Assembly (NCBI RefSeq): GCF_023130475.1
Contig: NZ_JAKHEX010000004.1
Span: forward strand, 1-64,000
DNA: 64,000 bases
Source: Aciditerrimonas ferrireducens
Lineage (GTDB): Bacteria > Actinomycetota > Acidimicrobiia > Acidimicrobiales > UBA8190
Direction: 5' to 3'
The notes under the pieces were generated by a model, which was given only the letters and a program-made list of their open reading frames with translations, was not told the DNA's origin and did no database searches. Position 1 is the stretch's first letter, and every line of letters starts with the position of its first letter. This document shows positions 25,633-34,912 of the stretch, in pieces. A program made the translations under genes and the position numbers.

Positions 25633-27024
25633 GTGCCCGACGCCGGTCCGCCGTCCGCCCGCCGCCACCTCCTCTGGCCGCCGTGGATGGACCGGAACCT
25701 CCGGCTGGTCTGGAGCGCCCGGCTGGTCATGAGCGTCGGGCGGGCCCTGGCCGGGGTGGTCACCGCCCTCTACCTGGCCGACCGGGGCCTGAGCGCCGTC
25801 GGGATCGCCCTGGTGTTCATGGTGGTCGCCCTGGCATCGGCCCTGTTGTCCTCCCTCTCGGGGCTGCTCTCGGACCGGGTGGGCCGCAAGCCGTTCCTTG
25901 TGGTCTTCCCCCTTCTGACGGCGGCGGCTGGGCTGGTCTTCGCGCTGGCCCGTCCACTGGCGCTCCTCGTCGTCTTCGCAGCGCTGGGCAGCTTCGGCCG
26001 GGGGGCGGGGGCCGGGGCGGGGGCGGTCGGCCCCTACCAGGCGGTCGAGTCGGCCCTGGCCACCGAGTCGGTGCGGGCCGGCCGGCGCAACGACGTCTTC
26101 GGGCGGCTGGCCTTCGCCTCGTCCCTCGGGGCCCTGGCCGGGGGGTTGCTGGCCGACCTGGCCCATCGGCACCACGGGGCGCTCGGCGCGGTGATCGCGG
26201 CCTACCGACCGGCCTTCCTGGCCGTGGCCGCCTGCTCGGCGCTGGCGGGTCTCTTGGCCCTCTGGATCCGGGAGCCGGCCCGGACGACCGGCGGGGACGA
26301 CGTCCCGGTGCCCAGGGGGAAGGAGCGACGGGGCGGGATGCGCTGGCCGGCCCGCTCGGTCCCGCTCCTCGTGCGGCTGTGGGCCACGAACACGGTGAAC
26401 GGGGTGGCCGTCGGCATGTTCGGCCCCTTCGTGAGCTACTGGTTCGCCCTCCGCTACCACGTCGGCCCGGGGGAGATCGGCGCGCTGTTCGCCGTGGTGA
26501 ACCTGGCCACCCTGCCCACCACCCTCGAGGCCGCTGGCCTCGCCCGGCGCTTCGGCATCATCCGGGCCATGACCGCCCTGCGCCTGGCGCAGGCCGTCTT
26601 GCTGGTCCCCATGGTGCTCTCCCCCTCGTTCCTTCTGGCCGGCGCCATCTACCTGGTGCGCATGGCCGCCCAGCGGGCCGCGCTGCCCCTGCGGCAGTCC
26701 TACGTGCTCGCCATGGCCCACCCGGAGGAGCGGGCCTCGGTGGCGGCGCTCTCGAACCTGCCGAGCCAGCTAGCCATGGGGGTCAGCCCCCTGGCCTCGG
26801 GCTACCTCCTCGAGGAGGTCAGCCTCTCGCTGCCCTTCGAGCTGGCCGGCCTGCTCCAGGCGCTCAACGCCGGCCTCTATTGGCTGTTCTTCCGGCACGC
26901 CGCGCCGGAGGAGGAGCGGGCTCGGTCAGCTCGGACCGGGAGCGGGGGTGCTGTGGGGGTCGGGCTCGGCGGTGCGGGTGATGTCGAAGCTGCGGGCCGA
27001 GCGCCGGCGGATGGCCGTGGCTGA
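25633..27024 (+). CDS. MFS transporter
   Basis: 463 residues with about 12 hydrophobic segments. The MFS loop motif is seen as LSDRVGRKPF after helix 2, and a central cytoplasmic loop contains RGKERRGG. Probably a drug or metabolite exporter. GTG 25633 follows a CATGCT box by 6 nt (leaderless). The 30 C-terminal Gly/Ala residues lie in the 99-nt overlap with the convergent transporter gene and may be unstructured. Substrate unknown. Confidence 0.82.
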   Translation: MPDAGPPSARRHLLWPPWMDRNLRLVWSARLVMSVGRALAGVVTALYLADRGLSAVGIALVFMVVALASALLSSLSGLLSDRVGRKPFLVVFPLLTAAAGLVFALARPLALLVVFAALGSFGRGAGAGAGAVGPYQAVESALATESVRAGRRNDVFGRLAFASSLGALAGGLLADLAHRHHGALGAVIAAYRPAFLAVAACSALAGLLALWIREPARTTGGDDVPVPRGKERRGGMRWPARSVPLLVRLWATNTVNGVAVGMFGPFVSYWFALRYHVGPGEIGALFAVVNLATLPTTLEAAGLARRFGIIRAMTALRLAQAVLLVPMVLSPSFLLAGAIYLVRMAAQRAALPLRQSYVLAMAHPEERASVAALSNLPSQLAMGVSPLASGYLLEEVSLSLPFELAGLLQALNAGLYWLFFRHAAPEEERARSARTGSGGAVGVGLGGAGDVEAAGRAPADGRG

Positions 27025-28593
27025 GATGAGCGTCCCCACCAGCAGCAGGCCAGCGGCCGCCCCGAGGGAGAGGTGGAGCCCGTTGCCGAAGGCGTGGTAG
27101 GCGGCGTGCTCGACCTCGAAGACGATGTGGGCGATGGCCCGGCTGGCGTGGGCCGCCTTGGCGGCCTGGGCGTTGAAGGAGCCGGTCGTGACCGCCGTGA
27201 TCACCTCGGCCTGGAACTGCTTGGGGATCCCGACCGCGGCCAGCTGGTGGACCAGGTCGACGGTGAGCTGGCCGTTCACCACCGAGCCGAGGGCCGCGAC
27301 CCCGACGACCGCGCCGAGCTCCCGACTGGTGTTGACCGTCGAGGCGGCGGTGGAGGAACGCTCGGGGGGCATGGAGGAGAGGGCGGCGGCGGTCACGGGC
27401 ACGAGGGCCACGCCGAGCCCGAAGCCGGCGATGGCCAGGGTCCACCCCAACGTGGCCAGTCCGGTGGTCGGGCTGATGAAGGCGTCGGTCAGGGCCACCC
27501 CGGCGGCCCCGGCCAGGCAGCCCACCACCATGGGGAGGCGAGCGCCGCTGCGGGCCACCCAGGGCCCCGCCAGGCCGGCGCCGGCGATCATGGCCACCGC
27601 CATGGGGGCGAAGACGAGCGCCGTGCCGTCGGGGGAGCGGTTGGCGACCACCTGGAGGTAGAGGGCCACGAAGAAGAACACGGCGAAGGTGGCGAAGGAG
27701 ACCGCGAAGGCCACCGCGGTGGCGCCGCTGAACGCCGGCCGAGAGAAGGCCCGGACGTCGAGGACCGGGTGGCGACTGCGACGCTCCCAGAGGACGAAGA
27801 GGACCGCTAGGGCGCCTGAACCGCTCAGCAGACCGAGGATGGGTGCGGCCCGGTAGCCGTGGGTCTCGCCGAGGATCACCCCGAAGGACAGACAACCCAG
27901 GGCGGCGGCACCGAGCAGGGCCCCTGGCACGTCGAGTCCCCGACCGTCGGGGTCGGCGCTCTCGGGCAGCAGGGCGGCCCCGGCGACGAGGGCCAGGAGG
28001 CCGAAGGCGACGTTGAACCAGAAGATGGCCCGCCAGGACCAGGCCCCGGCCAGCACCCCGCCGATGACCGGTCCGGTGGCCAGGGCCAGGCCCGAGACGG
28101 CCGCCCAGGCCCCAAGGGCCCGGGCCCGGCGCTCCCGGTCGTCGAAGAGGTGGCGGATCATGGAGAGGGTCCCGGGCTCCGAGGCCGCGGCGCCCACCCC
28201 CATGACCACCCGGCCGGCGATCAGGACCTGGATGCTCGGGGCCAGGGCGCAGATGACGCTGCCGGCGCAGAAGACCGCCACCCCGCTCAGCATGACCCGC
28301 TTGCGGCCGAGCCGGTCCGCGAGGGCCCCGAAGCTCAGCATGAGGGACGCGAAGGTCAGGGCGTAGCCGTTCACCACCCACTGGAGGTCGCTGACCCCGG
28401 CGTGGAGGGCGGATTGGACGTCGGCCAGGACGACGGTGACGACGGTGTTGTCGAGGAAGGTCAGGAAGAGGACCAGGGTGACGACCGCCAGGGCGTAGTT
28501 CGGCCGGTGCCAGCGGGCCAGCACCGCCGTCTCGAGGTCCCGGAGGTGGCCGAGATGGCCATGCTCCAGATGGGGGTGACCCCTCGCCTCCAT
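26926..28593 (-). CDS. DHA2-family MFS exporter
   Basis: About 555 residues and 14 hydrophobic segments, the DHA2 (EmrB/QacA) architecture. Motif D1-type FLDNTVVTVVLADVQSALH in helix 1, motif A GALADRLGRKRV, and motif C-like GLALATGPVIGGVLAG are present. ATG 28593 is chosen because TACGGT ends 6 nt upstream; an upstream ATG at 28623 is less likely. The N-terminus is His-rich (EARGHPHLEHGHLGH). Overlaps the convergent MFS gene by 99 nt. Confidence 0.88.
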   Translation of the reverse strand: MEARGHPHLEHGHLGHLRDLETAVLARWHRPNYALAVVTLVLFLTFLDNTVVTVVLADVQSALHAGVSDLQWVVNGYALTFASLMLSFGALADRLGRKRVMLSGVAVFCAGSVICALAPSIQVLIAGRVVMGVGAAASEPGTLSMIRHLFDDRERRARALGAWAAVSGLALATGPVIGGVLAGAWSWRAIFWFNVAFGLLALVAGAALLPESADPDGRGLDVPGALLGAAALGCLSFGVILGETHGYRAAPILGLLSGSGALAVLFVLWERRSRHPVLDVRAFSRPAFSGATAVAFAVSFATFAVFFFVALYLQVVANRSPDGTALVFAPMAVAMIAGAGLAGPWVARSGARLPMVVGCLAGAAGVALTDAFISPTTGLATLGWTLAIAGFGLGVALVPVTAAALSSMPPERSSTAASTVNTSRELGAVVGVAALGSVVNGQLTVDLVHQLAAVGIPKQFQAEVITAVTTGSFNAQAAKAAHASRAIAHIVFEVEHAAYHAFGNGLHLSLGAAAGLLLVGTLISATAIRRRSARSFDITRTAEPDPHSTPAPGPS

Positions 28594-28700
28594 GTGGCCA
28601 CCGTATCGGTTCGTCTCGGGCATCGGGCTGGTGACCTTGTGGGGCGATGACCTGGTGCGTCGCTCACCCGATGGGGCCGACGGTTGAGGGTCGACGCCGG

Positions 28701-30281
28701 TCAGCCGATGACCGGCAGGGCACCCTCGCGGTGCTCGCCCCGGGAGACGAAGAGCCCGGCGATGGCCCCGAGGAAGCTCACGACGGCGGCGACCAGGAGG
28801 GCCTCGTGGAGACCGCTCATGAAGGCCTGGTGGCTCCCGGTGGTCACCACCTTCGCCAGCGCGGCCGGGGCGCCCTTGGGGACCGGCGCCACTCCCTGGG
28901 CGACGAGCTCCTTGGCCACCTGGAACTTCGCCGCCACCCCGTGGGGCAGACCGGCGTGGGTCAGGTCCCCGACCAGGCGGCTGCCGACGACGGTGGCGAT
29001 GACCGAGCCGAGGACCGCGGTGCCGAGGACCCCGCCGAACTGCAGGGCCGTGGTCTGGATCCCCCCGGCGATGCCCGCCTCGTCCGCCGGGGCGTTCGCC
29101 ACGATGGCGTCCGTGGAGGCCACGACCACGAGGCCGATGCCGATACCGAGGAGCACGAACGACGGCCAGAGGTGGACGTAGGAGGAGCCGGGTTCGAGGC
29201 TGAGGAGCAGGAGGAGGGCGACGCCGGTCACCCCGAGCCCGAGGGCGATGGGCACCCGGGGACCGAAACGGCCGGTGAGCCAGGCCCCGAGGGGGCTCGA
29301 GACGGCGAACACCAGCGTCAACGGCAACGTGCGGACGCCTGCGCCCACCGGGTCCAGGCCGTGGACGTTCTGGAGGTAGAGGGAGACGAAGAACAGCACG
29401 CCGTACATGGCGAAGAAGGTCAGCAGGACCGTCACGGTGCCGAGGGCCACCGACCGCTGGGCGATGACCCGCAGGGGGATGAGGGGGGCGTGGACCTTGG
29501 CCTCGACCAGACCGAACGCCACGAGGAGCACGGCCCCGCCAGCCAACAGGCCGTCGATGCTCGGCGCCCCCCACCCCCAGGTCTGGCCCTCGACGACCCC
29601 GAAGACCAAGCAGAAGAGGCTGCCGGCCAGCAGGATCAGGCCGAGGCCGTCGAGGACCTGGCGGACCGTTTCCCGGCTCTCGGCCAGGACCACCAGCCCG
29701 ATGACGACCGTGATGGCGGCAATGGGGGCGTTGATGTAGAAGACGCTCTCCCACGAGACGTGCTCGACGAGAAGCCCCCCGACGATCGGCCCGGCGGCGG
29801 TGGCCAGGGCCGAGGTGCCGCCCCAGATCCCGACCGCCTGGTTCAGCTTCTCCTGGGGGAACGCACTGCGCAGGAGCGCCAAGGTGTTCGGCATGAGGAG
29901 GGCGCCGAAGGCCCCCTGGAGGGTCCGCAGGACGATGACCCCGGTGATGCTGCCCACCAGGCCGACCCCGACCGAGCAGGCGGCGAAGCCGGCTACGCCG
30001 ATCAGGTAGACGAGCCGCCGGCCGTAGCGGTCGCCCAGCTTGCCGCCGGCCACCAGAAGGACCGCCAGGGCCAGCAGGTAGGCGTTCGTGACCCACTGGA
30101 GGTCGGCCAGGGAGGCGTGGAGGGAGCGGGCGATGTAGGGGTTGGCGATGGCCACCACCGAGCCGTCGATCCCCACCATGATGACCCCCAGGGCCACGCA
30201 GGCCAGGGTCCACCACGGGTTGCCCCGGCGATGGGAGGTCGGACGGGCGACCGTGGCGGGCGAGGCGGTGGTCAGGCTCAT
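28701..30281 (-). CDS. DHA2-family drug-resistance-type MFS exporter
   Basis: 526 residues, 14 hydrophobic segments. Motif D1 GIDGSVVAIANPYIARSL, motif A GGKLGDRYGRRLVYL and motif C AAGPIVGGLLVEHVSWE are clear. ATG 30281 has a TAGGCT box 7 nt upstream. The divergent TetR gene begins 125 nt away, which suggests local repression relieved by a substrate of this pump. Substrate unknown. Confidence 0.9.
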   Translation of the reverse strand: MSLTTASPATVARPTSHRRGNPWWTLACVALGVIMVGIDGSVVAIANPYIARSLHASLADLQWVTNAYLLALAVLLVAGGKLGDRYGRRLVYLIGVAGFAACSVGVGLVGSITGVIVLRTLQGAFGALLMPNTLALLRSAFPQEKLNQAVGIWGGTSALATAAGPIVGGLLVEHVSWESVFYINAPIAAITVVIGLVVLAESRETVRQVLDGLGLILLAGSLFCLVFGVVEGQTWGWGAPSIDGLLAGGAVLLVAFGLVEAKVHAPLIPLRVIAQRSVALGTVTVLLTFFAMYGVLFFVSLYLQNVHGLDPVGAGVRTLPLTLVFAVSSPLGAWLTGRFGPRVPIALGLGVTGVALLLLLSLEPGSSYVHLWPSFVLLGIGIGLVVVASTDAIVANAPADEAGIAGGIQTTALQFGGVLGTAVLGSVIATVVGSRLVGDLTHAGLPHGVAAKFQVAKELVAQGVAPVPKGAPAALAKVVTTGSHQAFMSGLHEALLVAAVVSFLGAIAGLFVSRGEHREGALPVIG

Positions 30282-30288
30282 GCCCCCC

Positions 30289-30398
30289 AGCCTACCAGCT
30301 GTATGACAGAAGCTGCCATCCTGCGGGAGCTGTCATGGAGTGGCGGCGAGGAGCCGACGCGGGGCGTCCTGGCCCCAGGTCCTGTCAGATGGCATGAT
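30289..30398. promoter_or_regulatory. Divergent exporter/tetR promoter region with inverted repeat
   Basis: Minus-strand TAGGCT (30294-30289) serves the exporter and plus-strand CATGAT (30393-30398) serves tetR, 8 nt before its ATG. Between them, ATGACA (30303-30308) with AGCT at 30311-30314 is mirrored by AGCTGTCAT at 30328-30336, an inverted repeat that is a candidate TetR operator next to the exporter promoter. Operator role is inference. Confidence 0.45.
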
Positions 30399-30406
30399 CT
30401 GCTGGG

Positions 30407-31094
30407 ATGCAGTCGGTGACCGATGGCAGAACGGGGGAGGGACTTGTCGGGGAGGACGCGGGGGGCTCGCCGACCCTGACCCAGCGGCGCATGGCGCGGA
30501 CCCGGCGCGAGCTGGCGAAGGCGGCCGGTCGGCTCTTCGCCAGCCAGGGCTACGACGAGACGACCATCGAGGAGATCGCCGCCGCGGCCGAGGTCTCGCC
30601 CCGGACCTTTTACCGCTACTTCGCCCACAAGGAGGGCGTCGTCGTGGCTCTGGCCCAGTTCGGCCTGGACGACGTGCTGGCCGAGCTCCGTCGACGGCTC
30701 CCGGGGGAGCCGCTGCCCGAGGCCCTGGCCGAGACGGTGGCGACCGTCGTGGCGAAGGACCAGGCCGACCCCTCGGGGGACGGCGAGGCCGAGGCCCGGG
30801 CGTTCTTCCAGATGGTCCGCCAGATCCCGGCCCTCCGGGCCCGCTGGCTGGACGAGATCTTCCAGCGGCAAGCCGAGCTGGCCGAGGTCCTGGCCACCGC
30901 CTACCCGGCCCTGGCCGACGACCCGCTGTGGCCACCGGTGGCTGCCGGGGCGGTCCTGGCCGCGGTGTCGGCCGCCTTCGAGCTCTGGGCAGCCGGCGAG
31001 CTGGCGGGCCCACTCGACCAGGTGGTGGCCCAGGCGCTCGAGGTCTTGGCCCGGCCCTTCGGGCAACCGAGCGCGAAGCGAGGACGGTCCACGC

Positions 31095-31105
<11 letters not shown>
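30407..31105 (+). CDS. TetR-family transcriptional regulator
   Basis: 232 residues. The helix-turn-helix is TIEEIAAAAEVSPRTFYRYF (about residues 53-72) preceded by RRELAKAAGRLFASQGYDET; the C-terminal helical ligand domain is unassigned. Divergent from the DHA2 exporter, hence probably its repressor. Overlaps menB by 11 nt at its 3' end. ATG 30407 has a CATGAT box 8 nt upstream. Confidence 0.92.
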
Positions 31106-31994
<889 letters not shown>

Positions 31995-32007
31995 CCCGCC
32001 CGTCGTC

Positions 32008-33045
32008 CTAGGCGTCCGTGGCCTGGCGTCCGGGGGCCGGGCCGGGCACCCCTGGCAGCCCCGGGCGGCGGCCGGCGTCGCTCCGCAGCTCGTCCTCGGT
32101 AGCCCAGGGGACGGTGATGAGGCCCTCGGCGTCCACCTGGACCGAGCCCTGCCACCAGCCCCGCTCGGACACCGGGGCCAGCTGCTGGTGCTCAACCAGC
32201 TGCCGGAGCTGGCGTCCCGAGGAGCGCTGCTCGCTGGCCAGCAGCTTCGCCGTCGGTGGGATGACCGCCAGCCCGACGAGCAGCATCGAGAGGATCCAGA
32301 ACACCTCGGCCCCGGTTTGGACCGACCCCACGCTGTAGAGGGTCGGGGCGATGGACTGGGTGGCGCCTCCCATCATGAGAGTGATGGCCAGCACCGAGTC
32401 GAAGGGCATCCCGATGACCCCGAGGACCACCCGGACCAGTGGGTGGTAGCGCCGACCCCCGATGAAGTCCGGGGAGAGGACCGGCCACCAGGTCAGGCAG
32501 CCGAAGAACAGAAAGCCGACGTTCACCAGGTCCATGAGGGCCGGGTGGGCCATGGCGAGGGTGATGCCCCCGTCCAAGAAGAACCAGAACATGATCCCGT
32601 AGTTGCCGAGGCCCGCGGTGAGGGGGTGGACCACGTAGCGGGTCGGCTTGGCCCGCAGCACCCGCAGGAGCCGCACCTTCGTGGCCCGCTGGACGGTCTG
32701 CATGAGCAAGGTCACGGGGGCCGCCAGGGCCAGCAGGGCCGGCGCGGCAATCATGAGGGCCAGGTGCTGGATGATGTGGACGGTGAAGACCGACCCGGCG
32801 TAGACCGGCACGCCGGTCTGCCAGGCCAGGGCCAGCATGGCCAGACCGCCCACGAAGGCCAGCGTCCGATAGCGCGGCCAGCGCCGGCCCCGGCGAGCCA
32901 GGCGCTGGACCGCCGAGAGGTACCAGCCGAGCAGCCCGAGTTCGACCGCCAGGGTGAACACCGTCCACGGCCCGGTCGACACCCGGCTGAGGACCAGCCA
33001 GATGGCCCGCAACCCGAACGGCGGCAGGCTCGGCGCGTGCGGCAC
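32008..33045 (-). CDS. CtaG-type cytochrome oxidase assembly-like membrane protein
   Basis: 345 residues, about seven hydrophobic segments. FTVHIIQHLALMIAAPALLAL and the histidine/tryptophan-bearing VHPLTAGLGNYGIMFWFF and YHPLVRVV match the CtaG (caa3_CtaG) family that assists copper insertion into aa3/caa3 oxidases. A 60-residue soluble tail follows. GTG 33045 with TAGGCT 6 nt upstream indicates leaderless expression. No oxidase genes nearby. Confidence 0.82.
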   Translation of the reverse strand: MPHAPSLPPFGLRAIWLVLSRVSTGPWTVFTLAVELGLLGWYLSAVQRLARRGRRWPRYRTLAFVGGLAMLALAWQTGVPVYAGSVFTVHIIQHLALMIAAPALLALAAPVTLLMQTVQRATKVRLLRVLRAKPTRYVVHPLTAGLGNYGIMFWFFLDGGITLAMAHPALMDLVNVGFLFFGCLTWWPVLSPDFIGGRRYHPLVRVVLGVIGMPFDSVLAITLMMGGATQSIAPTLYSVGSVQTGAEVFWILSMLLVGLAVIPPTAKLLASEQRSSGRQLRQLVEHQQLAPVSERGWWQGSVQVDAEGLITVPWATEDELRSDAGRRPGLPGVPGPAPGRQATDA

Positions 33046-33206
33046 GACCCCAGCCTAGGGCTCGGGTGGCCGGCGCAGCGAGCCGTCGTTCGGCCCGCCG
33101 CCCGGGCGAGGCGCCCGGCCCGACGGACGGCTCCCGGCCCGACGACCGGCGCCGGTCGCACCACCGGCTGCACCCAGCACTCCCCTGGCACGCCGAGAAT
33201 GTCTCT

Positions 33207-33286
33207 TCTGTAAAGTGAAAGGTCAAGGGGAGGTCGAGGCGAGCTGAACCTCGACACGAGGCTCTCCCCCGGGCGCGTGGACGCGC
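33207..33286. other. Structured intergenic element, possible small RNA
   Basis: In the 297-nt gap 33046-33342, GGGGAGGTCGAGG (33227-33239) pairs with CCTCGAC (33249-33255) and, across an 8-nt bulge, CTCCCC (33264-33269), forming a 13-bp stem with a 9-nt loop. A second hairpin, GCGCG/CGCGC, lies at about 33273-33286. TAAAGT (33211-33216) is placed as a plus-strand -10 box just ahead. On the minus strand TTGACC at 33226-33221 could be a -35 for ctaG. Whether it is a small RNA, a terminator of the 33343 gene or a ctaG leader is undecided. Confidence 0.35.
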
Positions 33287-33342
33287 GAAAAGATCGCGGA
33301 CGAGCGCGCACCGAGGACGGGCGGCGGGGACCTGGTCGGCGT

Positions 33343-33696
33343 TCAGCGGCGCTCGACGACGCGGGAACCGCCAAGGGTGCCCGGCCGCTGGCCCTTGCCG
33401 CTGGGCCGCTGGCGCTGCTGGCGGGCCAGGGCGCGACGGATCGCCCGGCTGGACGGCGCCGCGTCGGGGTCGCCGGCCAGCAAGGCGGTCTCGACGACCT
33501 CGGCTCGTTTCTTCGGCGGCACCTTGGCGAGCTGCCGTTCGAGCTGCTGGAGCTCGGGCGGGATGGGCCGGCCCTTCTTCCGGCTCTTGGCCAGGTAGCG
33601 GAGCAGCCAGCGGCTGTAGCGGCGCCGGAACCAGGGCACGCGGGTGACGAGCCGACTGATGAGCCGCTGGATGCGGCCAGGGTTGTCGCGTGCCAT
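33343..33696 (-). CDS. Hypothetical basic protein
   Basis: 117 residues, strongly basic (arginine and lysine clusters such as RVPWFRRRYSRWLLRYLAKS and LAKVPPKKRAEVV), with no hydrophobic membrane span. A strong ribosome site, GGGAGGGAAAG, immediately precedes ATG 33696. Possibly nucleic-acid binding by composition only. No family recognised. Confidence 0.6.
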   Translation of the reverse strand: MARDNPGRIQRLISRLVTRVPWFRRRYSRWLLRYLAKSRKKGRPIPPELQQLERQLAKVPPKKRAEVVETALLAGDPDAAPSSRAIRRALARQQRQRPSGKGQRPGTLGGSRVVERR

Positions 33697-33938
33697 CTTT
33701 CCCTCCCGTGTGCCCCCCCAAGGCTAGGGGGTCTCGGACCCCTCGGGCCAGCGCTCGCGACGGCCAGGGACCCCGGACCGGGCACCGGCCGCAGCGTTGG
33801 GCGTGCGGTGGGAAACGGGGCGTGGTGAGGGAACGTTGACTCCAGGTGACGTCGGCCGGTGCCGATCTCGCCGGGGAGGTGCCGCCACGGACGGCGGCTC
33901 GTCGGTCGGGTTCGGGTGGCTCGACGGAGGAGGACGGC

Positions 33939-34136
33939 ATGGACGCGGGGGTGACGGGAGCGGTGCCGACGGAGGACGAGGTCAGGCAGCTCGTGGTCCT
34001 GGGGCGGCCCGTGGTGCTGCTGCCCGGGCCCGAGCGCGCACCGGAGGGCGACCACGGGGCCAGCCTCGACGCCGCCCCGGGCCGAGACGGCCGGGTCGGC
34101 GAGGCGGCGGTGAGCAGCCAGCCGGGAGGAGCGTGA
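33939..34136 (+). CDS. Hypothetical small protein
   Basis: 65 residues from ATG 33939, chosen because GGAGGAGGACGGC precedes it. VPTEDEVRQLVVLGRPVVLLPGPE is the only ordered-looking part; the remainder is Gly/Asp/Ala-rich. Its TGA overlaps the next GTG (GTGA), which supports real translation. No family recognised. Confidence 0.5.
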   Translation: MDAGVTGAVPTEDEVRQLVVLGRPVVLLPGPERAPEGDHGASLDAAPGRDGRVGEAAVSSQPGGA

Positions 34137-34912
34137 CCGCCACGTTGCCCCTCGCCGAAGGGGCAGACGGCCAGGAGCGTCCTGGGCGAGCCGGGGGGCT
34201 GGACGCGGCCCTGGCCGAGGCCCTCGGGCGGGGGCCGACCCCCCGGTCCCATCCGCAGCACCTTGCCCGACCCCTCGGGCGCCCCTGGGCGGCCGAGGCC
34301 CGTCCCGCGGTCCTGGGGCCCTCCGCCGTGCACCCGGCGAAGCAGGCCAGCGGCTCGCCGGCGAGGGCGGGGTCGACGAGGAGGACGGAGGCTCGCTTGG
34401 CGGGCTTCGAGGCGAACCCCTACCTGCTCAGCCGGGTGCCGGCGTCGGCCGGGGCGCCGCCGGTCCCCCCAAAGAGCCGTCGCCCGGGCATCCGGTGGGG
34501 CACGGTCGTCCTGGTCCTGGTCCTGGCGGCGGCTGGGTACGTGGTGGACCGACTGGCCCATCCGTCGCCGCACCGCTCCCCGACCGCGGTGGCCCTGGCC
34601 TTCTACCAGGACCTCGCCTCGGGGAACGTCCGGGCTCTCGAGCAGCTCGTCGAGCCCAGCCAGGCGGGTGCGGTGCCCTCGGCCATGACCGCCCCGGTGG
34701 TCGAGGCCTTCCGGCGGACGAGCCTGCGGGGGGTCGTGGTGCAGCCTGGCACGACCGAGCCGGGCAGCCTCCTGACCCTGGTCGTCCTGCAGACTTGCCA
34801 GGCGAACCTCTCGTGCGAGCCGACGGTCCCCGTCCCGACCACGAAGGTGGGCGACGCCTGGGACGTCGACTGGGTCGCCTGGCAGGCGAGCCTCTCCCCC
34901 GCCGCCGGCTAG
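34133..34912 (+). CDS. Hypothetical membrane-anchored protein, DUF4878/NTF2-like
   Basis: 259 residues. A disordered Pro/Ala/Arg-rich cytoplasmic region of about 120 residues, one transmembrane helix (WGTVVLVLVLAAAGYVV) and an exported domain beginning TAVALAFYQDLASGNVRALEQL, which resembles DUF4878/NTF2-like folds. A cysteine pair in TCQANLSCEP may form a disulfide. GTG 34133 has GGGAGGAGC upstream and is coupled to the small gene before it. Its stop overlaps the gcvPB stop on the other strand. Confidence 0.65.
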   Translation: MTATLPLAEGADGQERPGRAGGLDAALAEALGRGPTPRSHPQHLARPLGRPWAAEARPAVLGPSAVHPAKQASGSPARAGSTRRTEARLAGFEANPYLLSRVPASAGAPPVPPKSRRPGIRWGTVVLVLVLAAAGYVVDRLAHPSPHRSPTAVALAFYQDLASGNVRALEQLVEPSQAGAVPSAMTAPVVEAFRRTSLRGVVVQPGTTEPGSLLTLVVLQTCQANLSCEPTVPVPTTKVGDAWDVDWVAWQASLSPAAG

